A DNA stretch of 64,000 bases. It comes from Mycolicibacter sinensis. Its GTDB lineage: Bacteria; Actinomycetota; Actinomycetes; Mycobacteriales; Mycobacteriaceae. Within the stretch, counting starts at the first letter, position 1, and each line of letters begins with the position of its first letter. The notes under the pieces were generated by a model. The model was not told the DNA's origin. It made no database searches and saw only the letters and a program-made list of their open reading frames with translations. The position numbers and the translations under genes are program-made. The DNA lies in contig NZ_LZJK01000039.1 of assembly GCF_001667945.1 (NCBI RefSeq), positions 62,001 to 126,000 of the forward strand. The letters run 5' to 3'. Shown piece after piece: positions 55,342 to 64,000 of the stretch.

Positions 55342-55989
55342 TCACCGGCCCTCGGGGTCCGCGCCGGGCGGCGGTTCTGTCGGGTCGCGCCCCTCGTCGA
55401 GCGCGTCCCACATCATTCGTTCCGACAGCGGCCGGCCCGCAGAGCCGTCATCGGTGCCCCGCGCAGCCGCCCGACGCACCGCCGGCGTCGCGTACTGCGC
55501 ATTGCTGCCGGTGTCGTGCGCGGCCGCGCGCAGCAACAGCGCGGCAGCGGCCAGCACGCACAGCGCGGCGAGCAGGGTCAGCACCGCACCGGTGAGGCGA
55601 CGATCGGTCCCCAACAGCGAGGTCAGCGGGATCTCGGCGATGTCGAGGGCCCGCAGCGCGATGTCACGCGCCACCCACATGCTCACCGCCAGGTACCCGG
55701 CCGCCAGGCTCACCACGGCCATCAATACCGCCAGCGCCCGCAGCGGCCAGCCCCGCACCGCCACCGCGGCGACGGCGGCAGCCAGGCACACCCATGCCAG
55801 CGGTACCAGCGCCGTCGACCACGACGCGCCGGTGACCGCGACCTGCTTGGGCTGCCCCAGCCCGTCGAACGAGCGGATCAGCACCCACGGCAGCCGGGAT
55901 GCGCCCCACAGGCCGCCGGCGGCGACCACCAGCAGCAGTTGCGCCACCCGCAGCGCGACGGTGGCGCGACGGGCCCGACCCTCAGTCAT
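55342..55989 (-). CDS. Trp-operon-associated membrane protein (TIGR02234), counterpart of Rv1610
   Basis: This 215-residue protein has four predicted helices and a polar C-terminal tail ([18 protein letters not shown]). The [10 protein letters not shown] loop and [15 protein letters not shown] segment match the actinobacterial family found between trpE and trpC. Its start overlaps the end of trpE. The function is unknown, perhaps tryptophan-related transport. Confidence 0.88.
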   Translation of the reverse strand: MTEGRARRATVALRVAQLLLVVAAGGLWGASRLPWVLIRSFDGLGQPKQVAVTGASWSTALVPLAWVCLAAAVAAVAVRGWPLRALAVLMAVVSLAAGYLAVSMWVARDIALRALDIAEIPLTSLLGTDRRLTGAVLTLLAALCVLAAAALLLRAAAHDTGSNAQYATPAVRRAAARGTDDGSAGRPLSERMMWDALDEGRDPTEPPPGADPEGR

Positions 55990-57526
55990 CGGTCCCGGGC
56001 ACCGTCAGCGTTTCGGCGGCGGCGATCGCGGCCAGCACCGCGCGGGCCTTGTTCGAGGCCTCGGTGTATTCGTAGGGTCCGTTGGAATCGGCCACCACGC
56101 CGCCGCCGGCCTGCACGTAGGCGGTGCCGTCGGCGAGCAGGGCGGTGCGGATCGCGATCGCGAAGTCGGCGTTGCCGGCGAAGTCCAGGTAGCCGACCAC
56201 GCCGCCGTACAGGCCGCGTCGGGTCTTCTCGACCTCCTCGATCAGCTCCATCGCACGGACCTTGGGTGCCCCGGACAGGGTGCCGGCCGGGAAGCACGCG
56301 GTCACCGCGTCCAGCGCGGTGCGGTCCTCGGCGAGCAACCCGGTGACCGTGGACACCAGGTGCATGACGTGGCTGTAGCGCTCGATGTGGCTGTAGTCGG
56401 CCACCCGCACCGTGCCCGGAACACACACCCGGCCCAAATCGTTGCGGCCAAGGTCGACGAGCATCAGGTGCTCGGCGCGTTCCTTGTCGTCATTCAACAG
56501 GTCCTTCTCCAGCAGCTGGTCTTCCTCCTCGGTCGCACCGCGCCACCGCGTTCCGGCGATCGGGTGGGTGGTCGCGCGGCCGTCCTGGACGGTCACCAAC
56601 GCCTCGGGGCTGGAACCCACGATCGAAAAGGCCAGTCCCCCAACGTCGTTGGGCACCTGCAACAGGTACATGTACGGGCTGGGATTGGACACCCGCAGCA
56701 TCCGGTAGACATCAATGGGGTCTGCCGGGGTGGTCATCTCGAAACGCTGGGACGGCACCACCTGAAATGCCTCACCGGCCTCGATCTCGCCGACCAGCCG
56801 CTCGACGATCGCCCCGTACTCCTCGGCGGTGCGCTGCCTTCGGTAGACCGGCTCGGGCCGGTCGAACGTGGCGACGCTGGACTCCAGCGGCTGACTCAGC
56901 GCCGCGGTCATCACGTCGAGCCGAGCGATCGCGTCGTCGTAGGCCTCGTCGACGCGCTCGTCGGTGCCGTTCCAGTTGACCGCATTGGCGATCAGGGTGA
57001 TGGTGCCCTCGTGGTGGTCGACCGCGGCCATGTCAGTGGCCAGCAGCAACAGCATGTCGGGCAACTGCAGGTCATCGACGGCCAGCTCGGGCAGCCGCTC
57101 CAGCCGGCGGACCATGTCGTAGGCGAAGAAACCCACCAGGCCGCTCGACAGCGGCGGCAGCCCGGGAATCGCGGCCGTCTCCAGCAGTGCCAGGGTGTCG
57201 CGCAGCGCCTGGAGCGGGTCCCCGCCGGTGGGGGCGCCCTGCGGGGCCGCACCCAGCCACACCGCCGCGCCGTCGCGCACCGTCAGCGCCGACGAGGTCC
57301 CGGCACCGATGAACGACCACCGCGACCAGGACCGCCCGTTCTCGGCCGACTCCAGCAAAAAGGTGCCGGGCCGGCTGGCAGCCAGCTTGCGGTAGGCCGA
57401 CAGCGGCGTTTCGGCGTCGGCGAGCACCTTGCGGGTCACCGGGACCACCCGGTGCTCGGCAGCCAGGGCCCGGAATTCCGCCCGCGATGCGGTGCCGGCT
57501 TGGGAAGCGGTTTGCACGGCCCCCAT
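55982..57526 (-). CDS. trpE: Anthranilate synthase component I
   Basis: This 514-residue enzyme makes anthranilate from chorismate with glutamine amidotransferase help. [18 protein letters not shown] carries the tryptophan-feedback site. The chorismate domain shows [33 protein letters not shown] and [21 protein letters not shown] at 57526 matches the length and N-terminal alignment of Rv1609. It is divergent from bcpB with 73 bases between. Confidence 0.96.
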   Translation of the reverse strand: MGAVQTASQAGTASRAEFRALAAEHRVVPVTRKVLADAETPLSAYRKLAASRPGTFLLESAENGRSWSRWSFIGAGTSSALTVRDGAAVWLGAAPQGAPTGGDPLQALRDTLALLETAAIPGLPPLSSGLVGFFAYDMVRRLERLPELAVDDLQLPDMLLLLATDMAAVDHHEGTITLIANAVNWNGTDERVDEAYDDAIARLDVMTAALSQPLESSVATFDRPEPVYRRQRTAEEYGAIVERLVGEIEAGEAFQVVPSQRFEMTTPADPIDVYRMLRVSNPSPYMYLLQVPNDVGGLAFSIVGSSPEALVTVQDGRATTHPIAGTRWRGATEEEDQLLEKDLLNDDKERAEHLMLVDLGRNDLGRVCVPGTVRVADYSHIERYSHVMHLVSTVTGLLAEDRTALDAVTACFPAGTLSGAPKVRAMELIEEVEKTRRGLYGGVVGYLDFAGNADFAIAIRTALLADGTAYVQAGGGVVADSNGPYEYTEASNKARAVLAAIAAAETLTVPGTDD

Positions 57527-57586
57527 CTTCCCAGACTCCGGTGGCCGCAAGCGCGCCGGAGCCCAGCGCGCCGATCGGGCCGGGAG

Positions 57587-57592
57587 TAGCCT
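57587..57592 (+). promoter_or_regulatory. -10 box of bcpB
   Basis: TAGCCT followed by seven bases (TGCGGCC) and the ATG at 57600. This predicts a leaderless message. Confidence 0.55.
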
Positions 57593-57599
57593 TGCGGCC

Positions 57600-58064
57600 A
57601 TGAAAACTGGCGATACCGTGGCGGATTTCGAACTGCCCGACCAGACCGGAACACCACGCAAGCTCAGCGCACTGTTGGCCGACGGGCCGGTGGTGCTGTT
57701 CTTCTATCCGGCGGCGATGACGCCGGGCTGCACCAAGGAGGCCTGCCACTTCCGTGATCTGGCCGCCGAGTTCGCCGCCGTCGGGGCGCAACGGGTCGGG
57801 ATCAGCGCCGATCCGGTGGCCAAGCAGGCCAAGTTCGCCGACCAGCAGGGCTTCGATTACCCGCTGCTATCCGACAGCGACGGCACGGTGGCCGCCCAGT
57901 TCGGGGTCAAGCGCGGACTGCTCGGCAAGTTGATGCCGGTCAAGCGGACCACGTTCGTCATCGACACCGACCGCAGCGTGCTCGACGTGATCGCCAGTGA
58001 ATTTTCCATGGATACCCACGCCGACAAGGCACTGGAGGTGCTCCGGGCGCGCTCGTCGGCCTAG
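57600..58064 (+). CDS. bcpB: Thioredoxin-dependent peroxiredoxin (Bcp family)
   Basis: This 154-residue peroxiredoxin Q/Bcp reduces peroxides. The peroxidatic Cys is in the [11 protein letters not shown] motif; the second Cys five residues on is the usual resolving Cys of this subfamily. [13 protein letters not shown] is the family N-terminus. It is divergent from trpE as Rv1608c is from trpE. Confidence 0.94.
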   Translation: MKTGDTVADFELPDQTGTPRKLSALLADGPVVLFFYPAAMTPGCTKEACHFRDLAAEFAAVGAQRVGISADPVAKQAKFADQQGFDYPLLSDSDGTVAAQFGVKRGLLGKLMPVKRTTFVIDTDRSVLDVIASEFSMDTHADKALEVLRARSSA

Positions 58065-58080
58065 CGGCGCTGCCCCACCC

Positions 58081-59154
58081 CTAGTCGCCCTGGGCGGTGT
58101 CGGGGGCTTCGTCATCGGCCGAGGCTACCTCCGCTGGGGCGGGCGCCTCCTCTGCCGCCGCCTCCGGCACGTCCTCGGCCACCTTGCGGTTGTCGCCGAC
58201 GGCGGTGTCGATCCAGTTCCGGATCTCGTTGAGGTGGGTGACGATGCCCGACCGCTCCCGCTTGAGCAGGTCGACTTCGGCCTGGGTGCGCTCGGTGAGC
58301 AGCTTGGCCTCGCGTTTGGTGGTGGCGATCAACGTGGACGCCTCCAGGCGGGCCTCCTTGTCGAGCTTGGCGATGTTCGCCTCGGCCTGCTCCCAGGCCG
58401 CCTGCATCTTCTGGTCGAGCCGGCGCTGCGCCTCCCGGCGGTTGCGCTCGTCTTCCTCCCAGGCCAGCTTGATCTGCTCGTCGAGGGATTCCTGCGCCGC
58501 CCGGCGGTTGCGCTCGTCCTCCTCGGCGAGGCGCTGGTAGACCTCGCGGCGGCTGCGTTCGGCCTCCTCGATCTCCTGCGCGATCCGGCTGCGTTCCTCG
58601 TGAGCGATCCGGAGGATCTCCTCCGCTTCGGCCGTCGCGGTTTCCAGGATCTTGGCCCGGCGCGCGTTGGTGGACGCCTGGAACTCCGCCAGCGCCTCAC
58701 TGGCGGCGGCCCGGTCCTGGCGGGCGGCCTCCAACTGTTCGCGGAGCTCTCCGGTCAGTGCCTCCGCGTCCTGGCGGGCCAATTCCTTGGTTCGCCGCGC
58801 CTCCTCGGAGGCGATACGCATCATCCGGGCAATGCGATCCGACATGCCCTCGACGGAGTCCACCGGGCCGGTGACCTGCTCGAATTGGGAGCGCAGTTCG
58901 GCCAGTTCGGCGGTCAGGCGCTGGCGCTCGGACTCGGCCTCGGCGGTCATCCGCACGATGTCGTTTTGCAGCCGGGTCACCTCGGCGGTGAGCTGTTCGC
59001 GGTCGAATCGCGTCTGCGCCTTGACCGCGTCGAGCGATTTTGTTCGCTCCTGCAGAATCTCGATTTCGCGATGGAGGCGCGCGATGTAGTCGGAAACCTC
59101 ATTGCGATCGAAACCGCGCATCTGCGTTTCGAATTCCGGAATCTCTAGCGCCAC
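58081..59154 (-). CDS. DivIVA-domain coiled-coil protein
   Basis: This 357-residue, almost entirely helical protein starts with a DivIVA-like segment (IPEFETQMRGFDRNEVSDYIARLHREIEIL, about 5-35), where FxxxxRGYxxxEVDxFL is the family pattern. Long coiled coils rich in Arg, Glu and Ala follow (about 40-300, with two DERNRR(A/E)AQ repeats), then an acidic Ala-rich tail. GTG start with AGGAG. DivIVA proteins mark curved membrane at poles, so a structural role in growth is inferred. It is not Wag31 itself by context. Confidence 0.8.
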   Translation of the reverse strand: MALEIPEFETQMRGFDRNEVSDYIARLHREIEILQERTKSLDAVKAQTRFDREQLTAEVTRLQNDIVRMTAEAESERQRLTAELAELRSQFEQVTGPVDSVEGMSDRIARMMRIASEEARRTKELARQDAEALTGELREQLEAARQDRAAASEALAEFQASTNARRAKILETATAEAEEILRIAHEERSRIAQEIEEAERSRREVYQRLAEEDERNRRAAQESLDEQIKLAWEEDERNRREAQRRLDQKMQAAWEQAEANIAKLDKEARLEASTLIATTKREAKLLTERTQAEVDLLKRERSGIVTHLNEIRNWIDTAVGDNRKVAEDVPEAAAEEAPAPAEVASADDEAPDTAQGD

Positions 59155-59330
59155 CGATTTGCTCCTAGCACCTGACTGGTTCGGTCTTCAGTTCGAGAGG
59201 CAACCCGCTGCGCACCCGAGTTGGCTTGTGCGCGAGGCCAAATGGACCGGCTCACCCAAGCTGCCGTGCGACGCAGCGTACCAGACCCGTCTGGGCGTGT
59301 CACCGGCTCGCATTATGGCCCGACGCCAGG

Positions 59331-60050
59331 TCAGCGCGGACGATTTTCGCGAAACCAGGACTCTTTTGCCGGAGCCAGGGATTCACGTTTGACCCCGGTG
59401 GTCGAACGCTGAATCTGGTCGACGATTTTCGCGCGCGCATCCATCAGCTCGGTCAGCCGAAGCTGCGCATCTGCCACGTGGGTATTGATCGCCTTGTTCA
59501 TTTCGGTCAATATCTCCGACGCGTGGTTCTCGGCTTCCTTCATGATCTCCGCGGCGCTCATCACGGCCTGCCGCCGCAGTTGGGCGGCATGGACCCGAAG
59601 CTGCTTGTGCTGGGTTTCCAGCTCGGCGCGCAGCTCGGCGGCCTCCCGCCGTTGCGCCTCGGCGTCATCGAGAATCGCTCCGGCTTCCTTCTCGGCAGCA
59701 CTGCGCAACTCGTCGGCGAAGCGCTGCGCCTCCGCGCGAATGCCGTCGGCTTCGGCCATGGCGCCGTTGAGAATCCCGGAGAGCCGGTCACTGAGGTCCA
59801 CGATGTCGCCGGGGATGGCCGACGCCAACTCGTTGAACCGCACGGACGTCGACTCCAGCGTCGCCTGCGACTCGCTCAGCTGCTTGGTGAGCGCGACGAT
59901 CCGTGCCCCCGCGCGCGGCAGGTGCGCCTCGATGTCGCTGACCGTGCCCTGGGCGTAGTGGGCGTCGATCTGCTGGGAAACCCGCTCCAACTCCAAACCC
60001 GAAGAGGTGTAGTCCAACGGGTACGAGTCGTCCTGTTCGTCGGAGTTCAC
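59331..60050 (-). CDS. Coiled-coil protein, DivIVA-associated
   Basis: This 239-residue soluble protein is dominated by coiled coil (about 60-205; ELRAELETQHKQLRVHAAQLRRQ, SAAEIMKEAENHASEILTEMNKAI). No signal or membrane segment is visible. It resembles the helical partner of the neighbouring DivIVA-like protein (AEAxxIRAEAQRFADEL pattern common in DivIVA C-termini). The 176 bases between the two genes hold the promoter region of the downstream gene and no other gene. The function is unknown. Confidence 0.72.
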   Translation of the reverse strand: MNSDEQDDSYPLDYTSSGLELERVSQQIDAHYAQGTVSDIEAHLPRAGARIVALTKQLSESQATLESTSVRFNELASAIPGDIVDLSDRLSGILNGAMAEADGIRAEAQRFADELRSAAEKEAGAILDDAEAQRREAAELRAELETQHKQLRVHAAQLRRQAVMSAAEIMKEAENHASEILTEMNKAINTHVADAQLRLTELMDARAKIVDQIQRSTTGVKRESLAPAKESWFRENRPR

Positions 60051-60086
60051 AGTCGGCCAGCATACCGCTCGAGGCCCGTCGGCGAC

Positions 60087-60446
60087 TCAATCCGCGGGAG
60101 GCAGCAACACGTCGGCGTCGAAGCAACTGTGGTCGCCGGTATGGCAGGCCCCGCCGGTCTGGTCGACTTCCAGCAGCACGGTGTCACCATCGCAGTCCAG
60201 CCGCACCGAGTGTACGTACTGGGTGTGTCCGGACGTCGCGCCCTTGACCCACTGCTCACCGCGCGAGCGCGAAAAATACGTCGCCTCACGGGTTGCCAGG
60301 GTGCGCGCCAGCGCGTCGTCATCCATCCAGGCGACCATCAGCACGTCACCGCTGCCCCGCTCCTGGGCGACCGCGGCGATCAAGCCGTCGGCAGTGCGTT
60401 TGAGCCGGGCCGCGATCGCCGGGTCCAGCTGGAAACCCGAGCTCAT
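60087..60446 (-). CDS. hisI: Phosphoribosyl-AMP cyclohydrolase
   Basis: This 119-residue Zn enzyme opens the adenine ring in histidine synthesis. It has [34 protein letters not shown] and the metal-binding [26 protein letters not shown]. No HisE domain is fused. The ATG overlaps the hisF stop (ATGA). Confidence 0.96.
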   Translation of the reverse strand: MSSGFQLDPAIAARLKRTADGLIAAVAQERGSGDVLMVAWMDDDALARTLATREATYFSRSRGEQWVKGATSGHTQYVHSVRLDCDGDTVLLEVDQTGGACHTGDHSCFDADVLLPPAD

Positions 60447-61228
60447 CGCACCACTATTCCCTCGGCCGCCATCGCCGCTTTGACCTGCCCGATCGTCAGT
60501 TCGCGGAAATGAAAGACGCTGGCCGCCAGCACCGCATCGGCGCCCGCATCGACCGCCGGCGCGAAATGCTGCGTCGCGCCCGCTCCCCCGCTGGCGATCA
60601 CCGGCACGCTCACCGCCGCGCGCACCGCGCGCAGCATCGGCAGGTCGAACCCGGCCTTGGTGCCGTCGGCGTCCATCGAGTTCAGCAGGATCTCCCCGAC
60701 CCCCAGTTCCACACCGCGGACCGCCCACTCGACCGCGTCGATACCGGTGCCGCGCCGGCCGCCGTGGGTGGTGACCTCCCACCCGGAGGGTGTGGGAGCA
60801 GACCCGGGCGGCACCGTGCGGGCGTCGACCGACAGCACGATGCACTGGGAGCCGAACTGACGCGACATCTCGGCCAGCAGCTCCGGGCGGGCGATCGCGG
60901 CGGTGTTCACCGACACCTTGTCGGCGCCGGCCCGCAACAGCACGTCGACGTCGCCGACGGTGCGCACCCCGCCGCCGACGGTCAGCGGGATGAACACCTG
61001 ATCGGCGGTGCGGGCGACCACCTCCAGCATGGTGGCCCGGCCCGAGGACGACGCCGTGACGTCGAGAAAGGTCAGTTCGTCGGCGCCCTCGGCGTCGTAG
61101 GCGGCGGCGAGCTCGACGGGATCCCCGGCATCGCGCAGGTTTGCGAAGTTGACGCCCTTGACCACCCGGCCGCCGTCGACGTCCAGGCACGGGATGACCC
61201 GCACCGCCACATCACTTGCCTGGCCCAT
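60443..61228 (-). CDS. hisF: Imidazole glycerol phosphate synthase, cyclase subunit
   Basis: This 261-residue TIM barrel uses ammonia from HisH to form imidazole glycerol phosphate and AICAR. Catalytic Asp residues lie in [16 protein letters not shown] and [10 protein letters not shown]. Phosphate loops GGGVRT and ASGGAGA are present. It lies one base from impC, within a six-gene his run. Confidence 0.97.
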   Translation of the reverse strand: MGQASDVAVRVIPCLDVDGGRVVKGVNFANLRDAGDPVELAAAYDAEGADELTFLDVTASSSGRATMLEVVARTADQVFIPLTVGGGVRTVGDVDVLLRAGADKVSVNTAAIARPELLAEMSRQFGSQCIVLSVDARTVPPGSAPTPSGWEVTTHGGRRGTGIDAVEWAVRGVELGVGEILLNSMDADGTKAGFDLPMLRAVRAAVSVPVIASGGAGATQHFAPAVDAGADAVLAASVFHFRELTIGQVKAAMAAEGIVVR

Positions 61229-61229
61229 C

Positions 61230-62051
61230 TCAGTAGCCCTCCGGTGCGCCGACCGCGGTCAGGATGTCGAGGATCTCGCCGTGCACGCCCGGCGCGGCAG
61301 CCAACGCCGAGCGCGACTGCGACGTCCATGGTGCGCCGGTCAAATCCGTCACGATCCCGCCGGCGGCGCGCACCAGGGCCACCCCGGCGGCGTGGTCCCA
61401 GATGTGGTCGCCGAAACTCAACGCCCCGCCGAGGACGCCGTCGGCGACGTAGGCCAGGTCGATTCCGGTGGCGCCGTGCATCCGCGGTCGCGAGGTCACC
61501 CGGCTCAGGCCCTCCAGCACCGCTTGCCGGTAGCGGCCCGGGAACCGGCCGCGCCAGTCGACGTTGAAGGTGCCGGCGCCGACCAGGGAATCCGCCAGCG
61601 CGGCCGGGTCCAGTCGCGGCTGGGCGACGCCGTTGCGCAGCAGCGGGCCGCCTGCCACCGCGGTGTAGCGCTGATCGGTGAACGGCAACCAGGTCAGCCC
61701 GGCCACCGGCTCACCGTCGCGCAGCAGACCCAACAGGATCGCGGCCATCGGGGATCCGGCGGCGTAGTTGAAGGTGCCGTCGATCGGGTCCAGCACCCAC
61801 ACCAGCGGCGAGTCGATCGGGGGCCCGCCGAATTCTTCGCCGTGCACGCCGATTCCGGTCGCTGCGACCAACGCGTCGGTGATCTGACGCTCCAGAGCCA
61901 GGTCGACCTCGGTCGCGAAGTCGTTGCCTCCCTTGCGAACTGCTGAACCGGCGCGGTGGCCGTCGAGGAAGGGCCGCGCCGCGACATCAAGGATTTTCGA
62001 CGCCTCGGCGACCAGGGCGTCCAGATCCACGGTGTCCAGCGCCACGCGCAC
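61230..62051 (-). CDS. impC: Inositol-monophosphatase family phosphatase
   Basis: This 273-residue Mg-dependent phosphatase has GEEFGG, the metal site [15 protein letters not shown] and [15 protein letters not shown]. It aligns throughout with ImpC (Rv1604). It may dephosphorylate inositol phosphate, or histidinol phosphate given its place in the his operon; the sequence does not decide. GTG 62051 or GTG 62045 may be the start. Confidence 0.92.
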   Translation of the reverse strand: MRVALDTVDLDALVAEASKILDVAARPFLDGHRAGSAVRKGGNDFATEVDLALERQITDALVAATGIGVHGEEFGGPPIDSPLVWVLDPIDGTFNYAAGSPMAAILLGLLRDGEPVAGLTWLPFTDQRYTAVAGGPLLRNGVAQPRLDPAALADSLVGAGTFNVDWRGRFPGRYRQAVLEGLSRVTSRPRMHGATGIDLAYVADGVLGGALSFGDHIWDHAAGVALVRAAGGIVTDLTGAPWTSQSRSALAAAPGVHGEILDILTAVGAPEGY

Positions 62052-62792
62052 CTAGCCTTGCACCGCGGTCAGCGCCTCGGGCAGGGTGAACCGCCCCGCG
62101 TAGAGCGCTTTGCCGACGATCGCGCCCTCGACTCCGCGGTCCACCAGCGTGGCGATCGCCCGCAGGTCGTCGAGGCTGGATACCCCGCCGGAGGCGATCA
62201 CGGGTGCATCGGTGCGGTCGGCGACCTCGCCGAGCAGCTCCAGGTTGGGGCCACCCAAAGTGCCGTCCTTGGTCACGTCGGTGACCACGAAGCGCGAACA
62301 CCCTTCGCGGTCAAGACGTTCCAGCACCGGCCACAGCTCGCCGCCGTCGGTCTCCCAGCCTCGTCCGCGCAGTCGGTACGAGCCGTTCTCGCGTTGCACG
62401 TCCAGGCCGACCGCGATCTTCTCGCCGTGGTCGGCGATCGCGCGAGCGCACCATTGCGGGTTCTCCAGCGCCGCGGTGCCCAGGTTCACCCGGGTGCAGC
62501 CGGTGGCCAGTGCCGCCGCCAGCGACTCGTCGTCGCGGATACCGCCGGACAGTTCGACTTTCACGTCGAGGCGGCCGACGACGTCGGCGAGCAGTTCGCG
62601 GTTGGAGCCGCGGCCGAAGGCGGCATCGAGGTCGACGAGGTGAATCCACTCCGCACCATCACGCTGCCAGCCCAGCGCGGCCTCCAGCGCTGAGCCGTAC
62701 TCGGTTTCGCTGCCGGCCTTTCCCTGCACCAGCCGCACCGCGCGGCCGTCGACCACGTCGACCGCGGGCAACAAGACCAGTGTTTTGCTCAC
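62052..62792 (-). CDS. priA: Bifunctional HisA/TrpF isomerase PriA
   Basis: This 246-residue TIM barrel isomerises ProFAR in histidine synthesis and, in actinobacteria lacking trpF, also phosphoribosylanthranilate in tryptophan synthesis. Catalytic Asp residues are in [18 protein letters not shown] and [12 protein letters not shown]. Phosphate loops SGGIRDD and ASGGVSS are present. GTG at 62792 overlaps the hisH stop. It bridges the his and trp genes of this window. Confidence 0.96.
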   Translation of the reverse strand: MSKTLVLLPAVDVVDGRAVRLVQGKAGSETEYGSALEAALGWQRDGAEWIHLVDLDAAFGRGSNRELLADVVGRLDVKVELSGGIRDDESLAAALATGCTRVNLGTAALENPQWCARAIADHGEKIAVGLDVQRENGSYRLRGRGWETDGGELWPVLERLDREGCSRFVVTDVTKDGTLGGPNLELLGEVADRTDAPVIASGGVSSLDDLRAIATLVDRGVEGAIVGKALYAGRFTLPEALTAVQG

Positions 62793-63403
62793 AGTGCCTC
62801 CACCCAGTTGCTCAATAGCGTCGCCCCGGCATCCCCGCTCTTTTCCGGGTGAAACTGGGTGGCGGCCAACGGCCCGTCCTCGACAGCCGCCAGGAACGGT
62901 ACCTGATGGGTCGCCCGGGTCACCAAAGCCTCCGGACGGCCCTCCCACCGCTGCGCGGCGTAGGAGTGCACGAAGTAGAACCTGGTGTCGGCGTCCAACC
63001 CTGCGAACAGCGTGCTGCCGGGGGCCGCGTCGACAACGTTCCAGCCCATGTGCGGAATCACCGGGGCGTCGAGTCGGGTGACCGCGCCCGGCCATTGCCC
63101 GCAGCCGGTCGTTTCCACCCCGAATTCCACGCCGCGGGCGAACAGGATCTGCATCCCGACGCAGACCCCCAGCACCGGGCGCCCGGCCGCCACCCGTTCG
63201 GCGATGATCTTCTCCCCGTGCACCTTGCGCAGTCCGGCCATGCACGCCGCGAATGCGCCGACACCGGGCACCACCAGACCATCGGCGGCGGCCGCGGCGT
63301 CGGCGTCAGCGGTCACCTCGACCGCCGCACCGGCGCGCTGCAGCGCTCGCTGCGCCGAGCGCAGGTTGCCGGACCCGTAGTCCAGGATCACCACCGATTT
63401 CAC
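62789..63403 (-). CDS. hisH: Imidazole glycerol phosphate synthase, glutamine amidotransferase subunit
   Basis: This 204-residue class I amidotransferase supplies ammonia to HisF. The nucleophile Cys is in [11 protein letters not shown], and His/Glu are in [15 protein letters not shown] start overlaps the hisB stop (GTGA). Confidence 0.97.
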   Translation of the reverse strand: MKSVVILDYGSGNLRSAQRALQRAGAAVEVTADADAAAAADGLVVPGVGAFAACMAGLRKVHGEKIIAERVAAGRPVLGVCVGMQILFARGVEFGVETTGCGQWPGAVTRLDAPVIPHMGWNVVDAAPGSTLFAGLDADTRFYFVHSYAAQRWEGRPEALVTRATHQVPFLAAVEDGPLAATQFHPEKSGDAGATLLSNWVEAL

Positions 63404-64000
63404 AGCGCACCTTTGGTCGACGGCACGCCGGTCACCCGCGGGTCGGGCTCCACTGCGTGGCGCAGCGCCCGGGCGACCGCCTTGTACTGGGCTTCGGTGA
63501 TGTGGTGCGGGTCGCGCCCGTAGAGCACCCGTACATGTAGCGCAATGCGGGCGTTCGAGGCCAGCGTCTCGAACACATGGCGGTTGATGACGGTGTGGTA
63601 CGGCACCTGCGAACCGGAGATCGTGGTGTGCGCCAAGTGATCCGGCTCGCCGGTGTGCACACAGTACGGGCGCCCGGAGACGTCGACGGCGGCGTGCGCC
63701 AGGGTTTCGTCCATCGGGATGAACGCGTCACCGAACCGGCGGATGCCCTTCTTGTCGCCAAGCGCCTGATCCAGGGCCTGCCCGAGCACGATCGCGGTGT
63801 CCTCCACCGTGTGGTGGGCTTCGATCTCGACGTCGCCTTTGGCGCGCACCGTCAGGTCGAAGCTGGCGTGGCTGCCGAGCGCGGTGAGCATGTGGTCGTA
63901 GAACGGCACCCCGGTGTCGATCTCGACGATCCCGGTGCCGTCCAGGTCGAGTTCGACCGTGATCTCGGACTCGCGGGTGGTGCGTTGCACCAGGGCACGG
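63400..64000 (-). CDS. hisB: Imidazoleglycerol-phosphate dehydratase (5' end outside window)
   Basis: This is the Mn-dependent dehydratase of histidine synthesis. About 199 residues are visible, and the frame runs through the right window edge (an in-frame Arg-Ala-Leu precedes GTG 63990). The M. tuberculosis protein has about ten further N-terminal residues, so the start is just beyond the window. Metal-binding motifs [27 protein letters not shown] and [15 protein letters not shown] are intact. Confidence 0.96.
   Translation of the reverse strand, partial: RALVQRTTRESEITVELDLDGTGIVEIDTGVPFYDHMLTALGSHASFDLTVRAKGDVEIEAHHTVEDTAIVLGQALDQALGDKKGIRRFGDAFIPMDETLAHAAVDVSGRPYCVHTGEPDHLAHTTISGSQVPYHTVINRHVFETLASNARIALHVRVLYGRDPHHITEAQYKAVARALRHAVEPDPRVTGVPSTKGAL

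Noticed and set aside
55061..57589. An 842-codon open frame on the plus strand
   Set aside because: It lies antisense to trpC, the TIGR02234 gene and trpE, which are unmistakable. The composition is that of a shadow frame.
59155..59330. A small gene or RNA between the two coiled-coil genes
   Set aside because: Short frames here lack ribosome-binding sites and protein-like composition, and no clear RNA fold was evident.

Overview
The window is a GC-rich, tightly packed actinobacterial chromosome segment. It almost certainly comes from a mycobacterium other than M. tuberculosis itself. Diagnostic genes include the mycobacterial RNA polymerase factor rbpA, the pafABC/tatAC/helY cluster, pncA, a 13E12-family HNH gene with a mycobacterial LexA box, lipT/lppI, a class III cyclase like Rv1625c, and the bifunctional priA of the his operon. 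Rv numbers given below come from memory of the M. tuberculosis gene order, not from a search. No gene-free stretch exceeds 300 bases.

Layout. 1-4.8 kb: the 3' end of a respiratory nitrate reductase operon (narG'HJI) followed by a TehA/SLAC1-type anion channel gene. 4.8-6.3 kb: a 13E12 HNH gene under an SOS box. 6.3-14.5 kb: a minus-strand run made of an ECF sigma factor with a SnoaL tail, a degenerate ABC ATPase, a YhgE/Pip membrane protein and a four-gene sugar ABC importer (like Rv2041c-Rv2038c), with a divergent DoxX gene. 14.5-16.7 kb: molybdenum-binding regulator, NTF2-like protein, pncA, DUF2784. 16.8-27.6 kb: RDD protein, gamma-glutamyltransferase, lipT, a 55-bp tandem repeat, lppI, rbpA, separate ppm1 and lnt, amidohydrolase, fxsA, dienelactone hydrolase. 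27.6-30.5 kb: ric (di-iron repair), a PPOX/F420 protein, a small HTH regulator, an SDR and an F420-dependent biliverdin-reductase-like protein. 30.5-40.8 kb: pepE, 5'-3' exonuclease, DUF4333, helY, tatC, tatA, pafC, pafB, pafA.

At about 40.8 kb the gene order jumps from the Rv2097c neighbourhood to Rv1626, and from there it runs back toward Rv1601: pdtaR, tRNA-Leu(CAA), an AT-richer insert carrying one large AAA-ATPase/DUF4435 gene, a truncated ynfA, the class III cyclase, an esterase, HdeD-like and DUF4190 proteins, tesB, pykA, a TM2 protein, lgt, trpA-B-C-TIGR02234-trpE, bcpB, two DivIVA-like coiled-coil genes, and hisI-hisF-impC-priA-hisH-hisB'.

Most striking points. (1) The insert beside the tRNA encodes a single protein that fuses an AAA ATPase to a DUF4435/TOPRIM-like domain, the two components of PARIS-type antiphage defence, and its arrival appears to have cut off the end of ynfA. 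(2) A nearly perfect inverted duplication of part of the TM2 gene has been captured as the C-terminal tail of Lgt. (3) A sigma/pseudo-ABC/YhgE cassette sits between genes that are neighbours in M. tuberculosis. (4) A LexA box overlaps both the promoter and the start codon of the 13E12 gene. (5) Two sigma-E-type promoters share identical spacing, upstream of rbpA and fxsA. (6) Many genes carry a TANNNT box 6-7 bases before the start codon, the leaderless signature of mycobacteria.
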